Below, piece after piece: positions 10,040 through 18,991 of a stretch of DNA of 64,000 nt (position 1 is the first letter of the stretch; each line of letters starts with the position of its first letter). The position numbers were made by a program, and so were the translations under genes. The stretch is from Oligoflexia bacterium. GTDB taxonomy: Bacteria > Bdellovibrionota_G > JANQFH01. The notes beneath the pieces were generated by a model. That model searched no databases and had not been told where the DNA came from. It worked only from the letters and a program-made list of their open reading frames with translations. The stretch is taken from the NCBI GenBank assembly GCA_028277945.1, contig JANQFH010000003.1:73283-137282 (forward strand). The letters are read 5' to 3'.

Positions 10040-10069
10040 ATTATATAGGCAGCGTGGGAACTACGTCAA
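10040..10069 (-). promoter_or_regulatory. Sigma70-like promoter of the EF-hand protein gene
   Basis: On the minus strand TTGACG (10064-10069) and TATAAT (10040-10045) are separated by 18 nt. This is a near-consensus pair about 50 nt upstream of the start codon at 9991. Seen by eye, not tested. Confidence 0.6.
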
Positions 10070-10117
10070 CCAAAAATAAACCTATATTTACAGATACTTA
10101 AAACAAGCTCGGGAAAT

Positions 10118-11221
10118 CTACGGAGAAACCACTGAAATCAAAATGCGCCGGTTCTTCTCGCGGCTCTTTTGATTGATGTTGGGCACGAGTGGGTTGGTGC
10201 CGGCCTTGGTACGGATCTGCAGGCGGCCCTTGAGGCTGTTAAAGTCAGAGTGGAGCAACTCGCGTACCTTGTTAATCTGCTGCGCTGAGATCCAAAAGTC
10301 ATTGTTGCTGTCATCCGTGGCATCGATGTGGCCTTCAATCATAAACTGAGAGGAAGCAGGTAGGGCCGCCATGGCCTCGCCAATGATGCGGAGTTGCATC
10401 TTCCTTGCTTCAAGCAGGCGGCTAGAACGTCCCTTAAAAAGACCGCCCAACTTGACAACCTTTTTCGCCAGCAAGGATTGATAGATCCGCTCGGCGCCCT
10501 TGGATAGTTGCACCTGTGGCTGTGGCGCAACTTTGGATGATGCGCTTGCCGCTTCTGCTTGAGAGCTTGGCTGCCACTTATCGACAGCTCGGAGGTTGGC
10601 AACGATCTCTGCTTCATCCCAACAGCTCTTCCCTGAGGCACTGCCCTTACCAACATAGTTGGCAAGTAACGTCTTAGAGATGTCTTTTGAAAACTTGGAG
10701 AGATCGGTGACATAGCTCTCTTTACTCGTGTAAAACCGACTACTATAGACCCATGTCACGTTGTTCTCTTTTACATTGAGCAAGTAAAGGTCAACACCCA
10801 TTAGCATGGCGGGGTTCTTGGGATTGTTGACGTCATCCGCAAGAGCCAGCTTGGCAACATGACCAAAGATGACGCTATCAGCATGAAACAGCCCACCGTA
10901 GTAAAAGGCATCCTCCATAGACATGATCTCTGGCAACTCGAGTTTTGCCTGCTTGAAGAACAGTAAGACATCACGCGGTGCCAAGGTAGCGCGTGCTCCA
11001 GCATTGACAAGTGATAGCGCAAGGTAATCACCGACAAGATTGTCGCTTGCGGTTGGGTCATTGATGTTCGCAAACGGAAACAGGGCAATGCAACTATGGT
11101 CAGCAGGTATCTCACCAAAGGTGAAACGCGGGTAGTGGATGCAGGCTGCCAACCACGGAAGGAGGACGACAACAACCAGCAGTGGCACGAGAGCACTTGA
11201 GTTGCGAGCATTGTGAAGCAT
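10118..11221 (-). CDS. Outer-membrane lipoprotein with OmpA-like C-terminal domain
   Basis: The first 27 residues form a lipoprotein signal ending in the lipobox LAAC. Residues 35-200 resemble the putative-lipoprotein folds that detect or support envelope assembly (GNA1162/LpoB-like: APRDVLLFF, YGGLFHADSVIFGHVAKL). After a Ser/Ala-rich linker the last 110 residues are OmpA-like, with IEGHIDATDDSN and the closing EKNRRILISV, which normally grip peptidoglycan. The protein would tether the outer membrane to the wall. Same strand as its neighbours, with 21 nt to the next gene upstream. Family assignment of the N-terminal half is tentative. Confidence 0.78.
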   Translation of the reverse strand: MLHNARNSSALVPLLVVVVLLPWLAACIHYPRFTFGEIPADHSCIALFPFANINDPTASDNLVGDYLALSLVNAGARATLAPRDVLLFFKQAKLELPEIMSMEDAFYYGGLFHADSVIFGHVAKLALADDVNNPKNPAMLMGVDLYLLNVKENNVTWVYSSRFYTSKESYVTDLSKFSKDISKTLLANYVGKGSASGKSCWDEAEIVANLRAVDKWQPSSQAEAASASSKVAPQPQVQLSKGAERIYQSLLAKKVVKLGGLFKGRSSRLLEARKMQLRIIGEAMAALPASSQFMIEGHIDATDDSNNDFWISAQQINKVRELLHSDFNSLKGRLQIRTKAGTNPLVPNINQKSREKNRRILISVVSP

Positions 11222-11242
11222 TGCGCTTACTTTAGCACAGTT

Positions 11243-13258
11243 TCAGCGTTCAATCTTGCTAAGAACCTTACGAACTTCAGCTCCCTGCTTTGCATCGTTG
11301 CCATACTCAAGATAGTTTCTGTAGGCGCGTACGGCTGACGCTTTCCTACCACGCATCAAATGGATGTTGCCAAGGATAAGGTGCGCGTCGGCGTTACGGC
11401 TGTCATACTTTAAGGCTTGCTCTAAATAACTCACTGCCTTGGCTTCACGGTCCATATCGTAATAGATATTTGCCAGCTGCACCAGGGCCTCACCACTACG
11501 GGGCTTGATTGCCAAAGCGTTGGTTGCCAGCTGCATGGCACGTTTGAGTTTGCCCTGTTTGTAGTACTGCTTGGCAAGTGAGAGATTTTGTTGAAATTTC
11601 TTCTGGGGAGCCGGCGGCTTGGGTACTACGGTTGGCGATTTCTTCTGCTTGGCTGCTGCCACCCTAGCCGTAGCCGCTTGCGTCTGAGGTTGCTGGCGCT
11701 CTTGGGTAGCTGTTTTAACCACATCAGAGCTGGCATCCATGGCCTTGGCCTCACGGGTAACACCAATATATTGGACCTGTCGTGGCTGTCGCCATTGCGA
11801 AAGAAGGCGCTGCCCATAGCTACTCTGTTGCGGTTGCTGCTGTCTCAAGTAGTAGTTCCAACTAAGCTGAGCTGCGGCCACCAACAAGAGACCCCATAGT
11901 AGGCCGGTAGCAACACCACGGCGAAATTCTCCCGGCGTGGAGCCATGCTGCAATCGCCTCTTAGACTCTGAGACCGGATCGCTCGGCAGGGGTGTGCGAT
12001 CACTGACAAACACCGGCACGCACGCCTGTGCTGTCAGGGGCTTAGCATCTTCAATGGGATGGCTAAGCAGGGTTGTCTCCTGCACAGTCTCCTTTTTCGT
12101 GGCCGGCTTACGGGGCTTGGCTGGCGCTGAAGCCTTTACCGGTTTAGCAGCAACGGCCTTCTTAACACTGTTCTTTGCCTGGAGATGGCAGACGCCAAGC
12201 ACAACAAAGAGCAGTATGAGCTGTAAGGTATGCTGCCGAGAGAGAGAGGAGAGTTTAAGTAACTCGGCAATGGTTCGTTCGCGACTCATCAACACCACCA
12301 AATCACGTTCTTGGTTGGTTAGCATCAGTTCATGCAGGTGCGTTGCAAGAGAGGGGTTGGGTACGAGCACTTTGCCACGGCGAGCGAGGTGTAGGGCTAT
12401 GCGTTCGACGCGCACCTGTTGGGTAATGCCTTCATAGATCAGCTGACTAACGGGCAATTTGAAGATGATCTCTTTCTGATCTGCCTCTTCACCAATAAGA
12501 AACCGGTAGTGTCCCTCTTCCCAAGAAAAAATCGGTAAGATGATACTCTTCAAATGATCTTGTAGCAGTGGAAAGAGCACCTCAGCACGGATAATCCTTT
12601 TTTGTACAAACGTTTCGCCGATACGCAGGCCGTTCTCTTGCGCATAGGCGGCTGCCTCCTGGCACTGCTGTTCATCGACCATTCCTTTGTTGCGCAGAAA
12701 CTGGCCAAAGAGATCTTCTGGACGGTTGGATGTGGCAAAGATGATCTCGCCGTTTTCAAAATAGACCATGCGCCGCTCCTGCTGCTTCATAAAGCTGACC
12801 GCACCATTGAGCCCCATGGTATGCGCCATCTGCAAAATAAAAGGCGGCAAGACATGGCCAAGATCACCTTTCTTGCTCTCTTTGGCCGCCTGTTTGACGG
12901 TCTCAACAAGGTAGTCGGCAATGCCGTCAGGAGAGATCTCATTACGGACAAAGGTCTGATCGAGAATGGTCTTTTGATCCTTCAACAAGTCGCGTTCGAT
13001 TCCTGGCTCTTCAATCATCACCAAGGGGATGACGGCACCTAAGGGGTGCGATTGGATCGCAGTAAGAAAAACCTCTGGATCTTTGATCAAACTGGTATCC
13101 AAAACAATGGCGGCAAAGGGTTCGACTTGCAGACGCGGCAGCACTTCGGCAACATGTTGTACGCATAGAGTTTGGAATCCCTGTTTGAAAACGGATTCCT
13201 CTAGTTGGGAAAAAAAGGTATCGTCCTTCTTGGTGATAATCAGGATTGTCTGGCTCAT
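11243..13258 (-). CDS. Receiver-like/DUF4388/TPR membrane protein
   Basis: A 671-aa modular protein. Residues 1-110 look like a response-regulator receiver (QTILIITKKDD, AAIVLDTSL), with the usual phospho-acceptor position at VLDTS but a poorly conserved C-terminal half. Residues 130-270 are a DUF4388 (PATAN-type) domain: GAVSFMKQQERRMVYFENGEIIFATS. A linker rich in Ala/Lys/Pro leads to one membrane helix (about 450-470, GLLWGLLLVAAAQLSW). The periplasmic end carries three or four TPR units (AKQYYKQGKLKRAMQLATNA, ALVQLANIYYDMDREAKAVS). DUF4388 proteins of this kind are typical of deltaproteobacterial signalling. Partner and signal are unknown. Confidence 0.82.
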   Translation of the reverse strand: MSQTILIITKKDDTFFSQLEESVFKQGFQTLCVQHVAEVLPRLQVEPFAAIVLDTSLIKDPEVFLTAIQSHPLGAVIPLVMIEEPGIERDLLKDQKTILDQTFVRNEISPDGIADYLVETVKQAAKESKKGDLGHVLPPFILQMAHTMGLNGAVSFMKQQERRMVYFENGEIIFATSNRPEDLFGQFLRNKGMVDEQQCQEAAAYAQENGLRIGETFVQKRIIRAEVLFPLLQDHLKSIILPIFSWEEGHYRFLIGEEADQKEIIFKLPVSQLIYEGITQQVRVERIALHLARRGKVLVPNPSLATHLHELMLTNQERDLVVLMSRERTIAELLKLSSLSRQHTLQLILLFVVLGVCHLQAKNSVKKAVAAKPVKASAPAKPRKPATKKETVQETTLLSHPIEDAKPLTAQACVPVFVSDRTPLPSDPVSESKRRLQHGSTPGEFRRGVATGLLWGLLLVAAAQLSWNYYLRQQQPQQSSYGQRLLSQWRQPRQVQYIGVTREAKAMDASSDVVKTATQERQQPQTQAATARVAAAKQKKSPTVVPKPPAPQKKFQQNLSLAKQYYKQGKLKRAMQLATNALAIKPRSGEALVQLANIYYDMDREAKAVSYLEQALKYDSRNADAHLILGNIHLMRGRKASAVRAYRNYLEYGNDAKQGAEVRKVLSKIER

Positions 13259-13403
13259 GCAGTCACTCTGGTGTCTGGGCTATGGATCGCAGGAGGGATA
13301 GTCATTCCACGGCCAGGGGAGTGCACCAAGCCAGGACGTTAGCGGGTATATTGTTAATATTATCAACTAGATCGGATAAAAGCAACCAGAGTCGGAGAAA
13401 ACC

Positions 13404-14096
13404 GTGCAGGGTGCCAGCCGCCGATTATTACTGAGGATTTATCAACGTCTGCGCCGCCGAAATGGCCACCTGGGTTGGTGGCCTGGCAGTAGCCCGTTGG
13501 AGATTGCCATCGGCGCCATCCTCACCCAGAACACCCGTTGGCAGAATGTTGCCCAGGCAATCACAACGCTAAAACGCGAGCAACTGCTCTCCTTTACCGC
13601 CCTTAAGAGAGTGCGCCACAAGCGGCTTGCCCGTACCATCTACTCGTCGGGCTACTACAACCAAAAGGCGATCAAGCTTAAAAGCTTTATCGCCTATATA
13701 GATAAAAACTTCGGCGGCAGCTGCAAACGCATGGCGAAACAGCCGTTAGAAAAGCTGCGCCCTGCGCTGCTGCAAATTTCTGGCATTGGCAAAGAGACTG
13801 CGGATTCGATTCTTCTCTATGCCCTCAACAAACCCATCTTTGTTGTCGACGCCTACACCGCGCGTATCTGCCGCCGTCTCGGTCTTGTGGATAATGCCCT
13901 ACCCAAACAGATGGCCAAGGCGTACGATCCGCTACAGCAACTGTTCATGCAGGCACTGCCTAAGGATGTAGCGCTCTACAACGACTACCACGCCCAGTTT
14001 GTCCGGCTTGGCAATCAAATCTGCCTTAAACAACCCAAATGTGCGCACTGTTGTTTGAACAGCCTTTGTGTCTACGCCAAAGGTAACCAGGGCTAG
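13404..14096 (+). CDS. Endonuclease III-like DNA glycosylase (MagIII-like)
   Basis: HhH-GPD superfamily base-excision repair enzyme of 230 aa. It shows AILTQNTRWQNVAQAI, the helix-hairpin-helix ISGIGKETADSILLYAL, the catalytic Asp in FVVDAYTARICRRLGL, and a C-terminal iron-sulfur cluster pattern C-x5-C-x2-C-x5-C. The lysine of bifunctional Nth (GVGRKTA) is replaced by Glu (GIGKETA), as in the MagIII/3-methyladenine branch, so a monofunctional glycosylase is likely. The start is a GTG with GGAG 6 nt upstream. Substrate specificity cannot be read from sequence. Confidence 0.85.
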   Translation: MQGASRRLLLRIYQRLRRRNGHLGWWPGSSPLEIAIGAILTQNTRWQNVAQAITTLKREQLLSFTALKRVRHKRLARTIYSSGYYNQKAIKLKSFIAYIDKNFGGSCKRMAKQPLEKLRPALLQISGIGKETADSILLYALNKPIFVVDAYTARICRRLGLVDNALPKQMAKAYDPLQQLFMQALPKDVALYNDYHAQFVRLGNQICLKQPKCAHCCLNSLCVYAKGNQG

Positions 14097-14241
14097 TTCT
14101 TCACAAACCGATCGCGGCTAGAGCAGCGTCAAAAGGTCGTGCTTACCAATCTGTTTGGTCGTCCCACATACATAAGTGCATATTACGGCTATTTTTGAAC
14201 ATATGTTAATAGACCAAAATCTCTTCTTAAAGTTCAATAGG

Positions 14242-16398
14242 TTAGTTTCTTACGCGCTCGACGGAGAGCACGCCATCGACCTTTTCAATCGCCTTCATGA
14301 TGCTGAAGAGCTGGTGCGTGTCTTTGAGCTCGACTTGGAAGGTGCTCATAGCCTTTTTACCAAAGGTGGTGGCGATATTAGCGCCGGCAATGTTGGCGCC
14401 GTTTTGCGAGATGACCTTGGAGAGGTTGGCAAGCACTCCTGGTGTGTCGACCGTGAGCACACGGATACGTGCCTGGTGGGTGAACTTACCATTGTGATCC
14501 CATGCGACTTCAACACGACGATCTTCACCGATCTCAAGAATCTTCTTACACTGAGCACGATGCACGGTAACACCACGGCCACGGGTGATAAAACCAATGA
14601 TGCTATCTCCCGGTATGGGCGTGCAGCACTTGCCTAGCCGCACTAAAACATCATCCAGGCCGCCTACTTTGATGGCAGATCGCGGTTTGCGGCTGACTCG
14701 ACTGACTAGCCTACCGAAGAGCGACGCCTTCTCCATCTTGCCATGGGCGATCTCTTCGGAGGAGAGCAGCTTTGCCATCACCCTGGGAATCGGCACCTTA
14801 CCAAAACCCAAAGCAAGCAACAGGTCATCTTCAGACCGGTAGTGCAGTTCTTTCGCTGCCTGCAAAATCTTTTTCGACTTGTGCAGCCGGTTGAAATTTG
14901 CGCCTACCTTTTTGAGTTCTTGTTCCAGGAGCTCGTGGCCAATGGTTACGGCCATGTCACGCTCCTCAGCGCGTAGAAAAGCACGAATTTTGGCACGTGC
15001 TTTTGATGTAACCACAAACTTAAGCCAGTCTTTGTTTGGCTTCTGCGACTCTGAGGTAATGATTTCTATCCTGTCACCATTCTGAAGTTTATAGCGAATC
15101 GGCACAATCCTGCCATTGACACGTGCGCCGGCACAGTGTTGACCGATCTCGGTGTGGATGGCATAGGCAAAGTCTACGGGGGTAGCGCCGCGTGGCAGCT
15201 CTTTAACATCTCCTTGCGGCGTAAATACGTAGACCTGATCTTCAAAGAGATCGAGCTTAACAGATTCGATAAACTCCGTGCTGTCTTTAAAGTCTTTTTC
15301 CCAATCGATCATCGTCCGTAACCAGGTGAACTTGTCCTGGTCATGAAAATCGAACTGTTTGCTTTCTTTGTACATCCAGTGCGCGGCAATGCCCTCCTCG
15401 GCAAAACGGTGCATCTCGTGCGTACGTATCTGCACCTCGACCCGCTCGCCCTCTGGGCCGATAACCGTGGTGTGCAGCGACTGGTACATGTTTACCTTGG
15501 GAATAGCGATGTAGTCTTTAAACTTTCCGGGAACGGGTTTCCACAGTGAGTGGATCAAACCGAGAGTCTCGTAACAGTCGCTGATGGTGTCGACAACAAT
15601 ACGGAAGGCGAGGATGTCGGCAATTTCATCGAAATCGAGACCACGCTGCTCCATCTTGCGACAGATGGAGTAGAGGTGTTTATGCCGCCCAGAAACTTGG
15701 CCGTCGACACCATGATCTTTAAGTTCCTTCTCAATAATGGTGAGCACTCTAGTAATGTACTTTTCACGCCATTTACGCGTGGTATTGAGTTGGTTGTTGA
15801 GGCGATGGTAGACCATGGGTTTGAGAAAACGAAAGGCACTGTCCTCTAGCTCAACCTTTATCCACGAAATACCAAGACGATTCGCCAGTGGTGAGTAGAT
15901 ATCCAATGTCTCTTGAGCAATCTGACGTTGCTTCTCTTCGGGCATGTGCTCTAAGGTGCGCATGTTGTGGACACGATCTGCCAGCTTAATAATGATAACG
16001 CGGATGTCTTTAGCCATGGCAAAGAGCATTTTACGAAAGCTCTCGGCCTGGGCTTCGTGTTTTTGGGTAAAGGAGATTCCAGAGAGCTTGGTCACACCAT
16101 CGACCAGTGCGGCCACTTCAGCACCAAAGTTCTTGTCCACATCGACGAGGGTAGCCTTGGTGTCCTCAACGGTGTCGTGCATGATGGCGGCAGCCAAAGT
16201 CGGCGCATCCATCTTCAGCTCGGTAAGGATGAGGGCCACGTGCATGGGATGATCGATAAAGGGCTCGCCGCTCTTGCGTCGCTGCCCGGTATGAGCGAGG
16301 TGAGAGAAGTTGTAGGCGCGGCGGATGAGATCGCGGTCGGCTGGCTCCTTAACGTAGGAATCAACCCGTTTCAATACCTCATCGAGTGAAACTGCCAT
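14242..16398 (-). CDS. rel: Bifunctional (p)ppGpp synthetase/hydrolase, RelA/SpoT family
   Basis: Makes and degrades the stringent-response alarmone. In 718 aa the order is: HD hydrolase (H50, H74-D75 in IMHDTVEDT, all intact), synthetase (about 190-350, GRHKHLYSICRKM, YQSLHTTVIGPEG), TGS (VFTPQGDVKELPRGATPVDFA), helical and zinc-finger regions, and a C-terminal ACT domain (VDTPGVLANLSKVISQNGANI). The intact HD residues argue for a bifunctional Rel or SpoT rather than a synthetase-only RelA. It is single and monocistronic here, convergent with the glycosylase gene. Confidence 0.95.
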   Translation of the reverse strand: MAVSLDEVLKRVDSYVKEPADRDLIRRAYNFSHLAHTGQRRKSGEPFIDHPMHVALILTELKMDAPTLAAAIMHDTVEDTKATLVDVDKNFGAEVAALVDGVTKLSGISFTQKHEAQAESFRKMLFAMAKDIRVIIIKLADRVHNMRTLEHMPEEKQRQIAQETLDIYSPLANRLGISWIKVELEDSAFRFLKPMVYHRLNNQLNTTRKWREKYITRVLTIIEKELKDHGVDGQVSGRHKHLYSICRKMEQRGLDFDEIADILAFRIVVDTISDCYETLGLIHSLWKPVPGKFKDYIAIPKVNMYQSLHTTVIGPEGERVEVQIRTHEMHRFAEEGIAAHWMYKESKQFDFHDQDKFTWLRTMIDWEKDFKDSTEFIESVKLDLFEDQVYVFTPQGDVKELPRGATPVDFAYAIHTEIGQHCAGARVNGRIVPIRYKLQNGDRIEIITSESQKPNKDWLKFVVTSKARAKIRAFLRAEERDMAVTIGHELLEQELKKVGANFNRLHKSKKILQAAKELHYRSEDDLLLALGFGKVPIPRVMAKLLSSEEIAHGKMEKASLFGRLVSRVSRKPRSAIKVGGLDDVLVRLGKCCTPIPGDSIIGFITRGRGVTVHRAQCKKILEIGEDRRVEVAWDHNGKFTHQARIRVLTVDTPGVLANLSKVISQNGANIAGANIATTFGKKAMSTFQVELKDTHQLFSIMKAIEKVDGVLSVERVRN

Positions 16399-16732
16399 AG
16401 GCCTGAAACACCAATTAACTCAATGTTTTATAAAAGACAGGGCGTTTGCTTCGCTTCTCTTTCAGTCTATCTTATGAGAGCCTCTCGGTTCAAGCAAATA
16501 TCATGTAAAGTCGGCAATAAAATTGGCCTGTTAGCCTGAATCGCGACGGCGCTGTCGCATCGGCAGCGCCGCCTGCCGCCCCACCCATGCCACTGGTCTG
16601 TGACAGCCATGCCACAAAAGGGATCGCGGACGAATTTAGAAATCTTGCAAATCAGCTAGTTACCATCCGCTCAGCTGGCACGCGATGTGCTCTACCAGAA
16701 GGAGAGAATAGAAACCGAACCCGAGGTGAAGC
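16399..16732. other. Intergenic stretch between rel and a small ORF
   Basis: It holds the rel leader region (AT-rich, 16399-16520) and a GC-rich hairpin at 16548-16570 (GGCGCTG/CAGCGCC, 9-nt loop, no T tract, so not a terminator). In one plus frame, ATG 16609 to TGA 16773 reads as a plausible 54-residue peptide except for an in-frame TAG at 16657. That could be a decayed small gene, or chance. Nothing else is recognisable. Confidence 0.4.
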
Positions 16733-16933
16733 ATGTGTATCTTCAGAGACTGTCCGATTTACCACAAGTGTGAACAAGAGGTGGAACAGGTGCTCTACTG
16801 CCGTCACGTTGAAATGATCAAGAAGGTTGCCCAGCTGCGGTTGCAGTTGCGACAAAACAACCGTGCTGTGCAGACAGATCGCATTCGGGTCGCTTTGAAG
16901 CCGCATTCTGAACCTACTGGGGTTCACCACTGA
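16733..16933 (+). CDS. Small Cys-rich protein, unknown
   Basis: A 66-aa frame preceded by a very good ribosome site (GAGGTGA, 3 nt before the ATG with AGC between). The N-terminal half has four cysteines (C2, C7, C13, C23) in MCIFRDCPIYHKC and VLYCRHVEM, which could bind a metal. The middle is a predicted amphipathic helix (KKVAQLRLQLRQNN), and the tail is polar with two histidines. It overlaps the end of an amber-interrupted frame. No family is recognised, and the strong ribosome site is the main support. Confidence 0.5.
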   Translation: MCIFRDCPIYHKCEQEVEQVLYCRHVEMIKKVAQLRLQLRQNNRAVQTDRIRVALKPHSEPTGVHH

Positions 16934-17039
16934 CCCTAAGAGATCGCTACAACTCGATTAACAGCTTGTTTTCTTTGTCAGCACTTAGCCTACCCACTCC
17001 TTGAAAGTCGTTGGCATAGGCTCTGCACCTAGCAGCGGC

Positions 17040-17507
17040 GTGATCACAATCCAACCCGAGACCCTTACCAGCCAGCAAGCTCAGGGACTGTTGGAGTTTC
17101 TCATGGCTGCAACCCTGCTGTTGCTGTTCATCTTTAGCTTTATCGAACTGAGCCGCTGGCTACATACGAGAATGGCACTACGCTACGCCAGCTTTGTTAG
17201 CGCTCGTTGTATTAGCGTCCACGCAAAAAAGCTCAGCAGACCACAGCTTGACCAACTGGCTACACGCGCTGTCCAACAGGCGCTTACAAACGCGCTCGGA
17301 GATGCGGCTACAAAAAAGGCCGTGGATATTCACATCACTCCTGCAGATAAAGATGCAAAACATCAGCCTCTACAATCGTCCGAAAGTGCGCGAATTAACC
17401 TGAATCTGCAGCATCGCCTGCGTTGTATGGGTGGCAAGCAGGGTTGGTTACTCCCCTGTAAGCAAGATCTTTCACAACAGTGGCGGAGTTATGTGCCGCT
17501 TTGGTAG
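17040..17507 (+). CDS. TadE-like pilus assembly protein
   Basis: A short N-terminus leads into QQAQGLLEFLMAATLLLLFI, a single hydrophobic helix with the Glu at +5-like position seen in TadE pseudopilins. A periplasmic domain of about 110 residues containing two cysteines near its end follows. TadE-type proteins are minor components of Flp/Tad pili or related secretion systems. The start is uncertain: GTG 17040 gives a normal-length leader, TTG 17001 would add 13 residues, and neither has a good ribosome site. First of four genes for Tad-type parts. Confidence 0.65.
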   Translation: MITIQPETLTSQQAQGLLEFLMAATLLLLFIFSFIELSRWLHTRMALRYASFVSARCISVHAKKLSRPQLDQLATRAVQQALTNALGDAATKKAVDIHITPADKDAKHQPLQSSESARINLNLQHRLRCMGGKQGWLLPCKQDLSQQWRSYVPLW

Positions 17508-18462
17508 AGGGACAAGAGCCCTAAAACCCCGAGCAGCAACACCTGTGCCTTCTATGGTGCGTGCCTCCGGTCAGATCTTGCCCATGGCACTGGTGCTGCT
17601 CACGCTAGCAACGCATCTAACACTCTACCTGATTAACACAGGCGAGGTCATACACCAAAGGGTTGCCATGCAGGCGACAGCCGACGCCACCTTGCTCTCT
17701 GCAGTGCGTATACAAGCGAGAGCGCTCAACGCCCTTGCCATCCTCAATCAAGCCATCCGCAAAGCAACCACCTTGTCACGAGCTATCCTCATAACTTGGG
17801 CGACATTGGCTGCTTGTGCTAGCGCCTGTACCATTGGCGTGGGTTGTGCTTGTGTGACGGCACTGGCGCAATACAGTCGCAAGGCACCTCGCTTGCTCAA
17901 ACGACTACAACGAGTAGCAAACCAGTTGGCTGAAACCCAAGATCGCATCATTGCAAAAAACCCCTCGTTGGTAGCCAGCAGCATGCGTAACCTTGCGCGT
18001 AAGAACGGTGCTGATGTCGTACGCTGGCGGTATCCACATCAGCAGGACAAGAGAGCTGCTTACCTAGGCCTTCGCCAAGGACCCCCCTTATACGTCGAGC
18101 GAAACGACCGTAGCAATTTAGGCGGTCTGCGTGGTTGTCACCACAGTAAAAGTAAACAAGAGAGAAAGGCCTCTCGCTGTCGTCGCGCCTCCAGCTTAAT
18201 CGGTGGCAAGTACAGCATGCCGGGAACTATTCGACTGCAGCAGGGGTTTCGCCAGAAGCAGAAGCTTGCCCTCATCGTCTCTAAAGAGGTCGAACACCGC
18301 ACGGTACGCGCCATGGCGCAGGCAACCGTGCAGGGAGAAGCCGAAGAGATTGATGAAAGTCTAGAAAGAGCGTTTTGGGACGGCAAGCTTGAGCCGATTG
18401 ATCTGCAAAAAAGCTTTTTGGAGACAACTCAGCTGCTGCATGCTGAACGGTTGCTACACTAG
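17491..18462 (+). CDS. TadG-like protein (Tad pilus, N-terminal membrane anchor)
   Basis: After a basic leader comes GQILPMALVLLTLATHLTLY, the hydrophobic N-terminal segment of TadG-like proteins, followed by helix-rich QRVAMQATADATLLSAVRIQ. A second hydrophobic, Cys-containing stretch follows (CASACTIGVGCACVTALA). The rest is basic and lacks a von Willebrand domain, so it is shorter than classical TadG. The ATG at 17491 overlaps the preceding gene by 17 nt; ATG 17554 and GTG 17431 are other possible starts. The next gene begins at the base after its stop. Confidence 0.65.
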   Translation: MCRFGRGTRALKPRAATPVPSMVRASGQILPMALVLLTLATHLTLYLINTGEVIHQRVAMQATADATLLSAVRIQARALNALAILNQAIRKATTLSRAILITWATLAACASACTIGVGCACVTALAQYSRKAPRLLKRLQRVANQLAETQDRIIAKNPSLVASSMRNLARKNGADVVRWRYPHQQDKRAAYLGLRQGPPLYVERNDRSNLGGLRGCHHSKSKQERKASRCRRASSLIGGKYSMPGTIRLQQGFRQKQKLALIVSKEVEHRTVRAMAQATVQGEAEEIDESLERAFWDGKLEPIDLQKSFLETTQLLHAERLLH

Positions 18463-18981
18463 ATGAAGAACTTTTTTACAACAACCCGGCTTGTATCGGA
18501 AAGTAAGCAGGGTCAAGCTCTGGTTGAGCTGACCATCTTCATGGTACTCTGTTTTTTCATCGGTAGCTTGCTTGTCATCGTGGATGCCGCACTCGATCTA
18601 CGCATGCGGGTCACCACCACCGCCTACTACCACGCCCTCTCTAAGAAGGCGCCAGACCAGAGCTTGTTACAAACAAAGCCTCCCATACAGCCCATACAGC
18701 CCATACAGATAGAACGACAAAAGCGCACAAGGCATCGACTCCAGCTGCTACCCTTGGTTGAAGAAACAATCACCGCATCAGCCAAGTTTAAAACGACAAG
18801 CTTAAAGCAAGTCGATGGCTCAACGGAGCAATTTGTCGACACCCTGGTACATCAACAGCTCTTTGTGTATGGCAGTGCCAATAAAGATCTTGGCAGCTTG
18901 AAGTTGGCTCTGGCTGCATCAACACTGCTTGGCGATCTCAAGCTGCTGGATTTGGCAGCTACCTTTTTACCAGGGTTCTAG
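18463..18981 (+). CDS. TadE/TadF-like pseudopilin
   Basis: A 172-aa protein with KQGQALVELTIFMVLCFFIG near the N-terminus, the GQALVE prepilin-like motif with Glu plus one membrane helix. A polar periplasmic part follows. A tandem nonanucleotide (CCCATACAG, three copies near 18684) gives PIQPIQPIQ. ATG follows directly on the previous stop, so it is co-translated with the TadG-like gene. Confidence 0.65.
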   Translation: MKNFFTTTRLVSESKQGQALVELTIFMVLCFFIGSLLVIVDAALDLRMRVTTTAYYHALSKKAPDQSLLQTKPPIQPIQPIQIERQKRTRHRLQLLPLVEETITASAKFKTTSLKQVDGSTEQFVDTLVHQQLFVYGSANKDLGSLKLALAASTLLGDLKLLDLAATFLPGF

Positions 18982-18991
18982 AAAAAAACCG

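Noticed and set aside
16548-16570. GC-rich hairpin as a terminator or RNA gene.
   Set aside because: Seven-pair stem with no T tract and no neighbouring structure.
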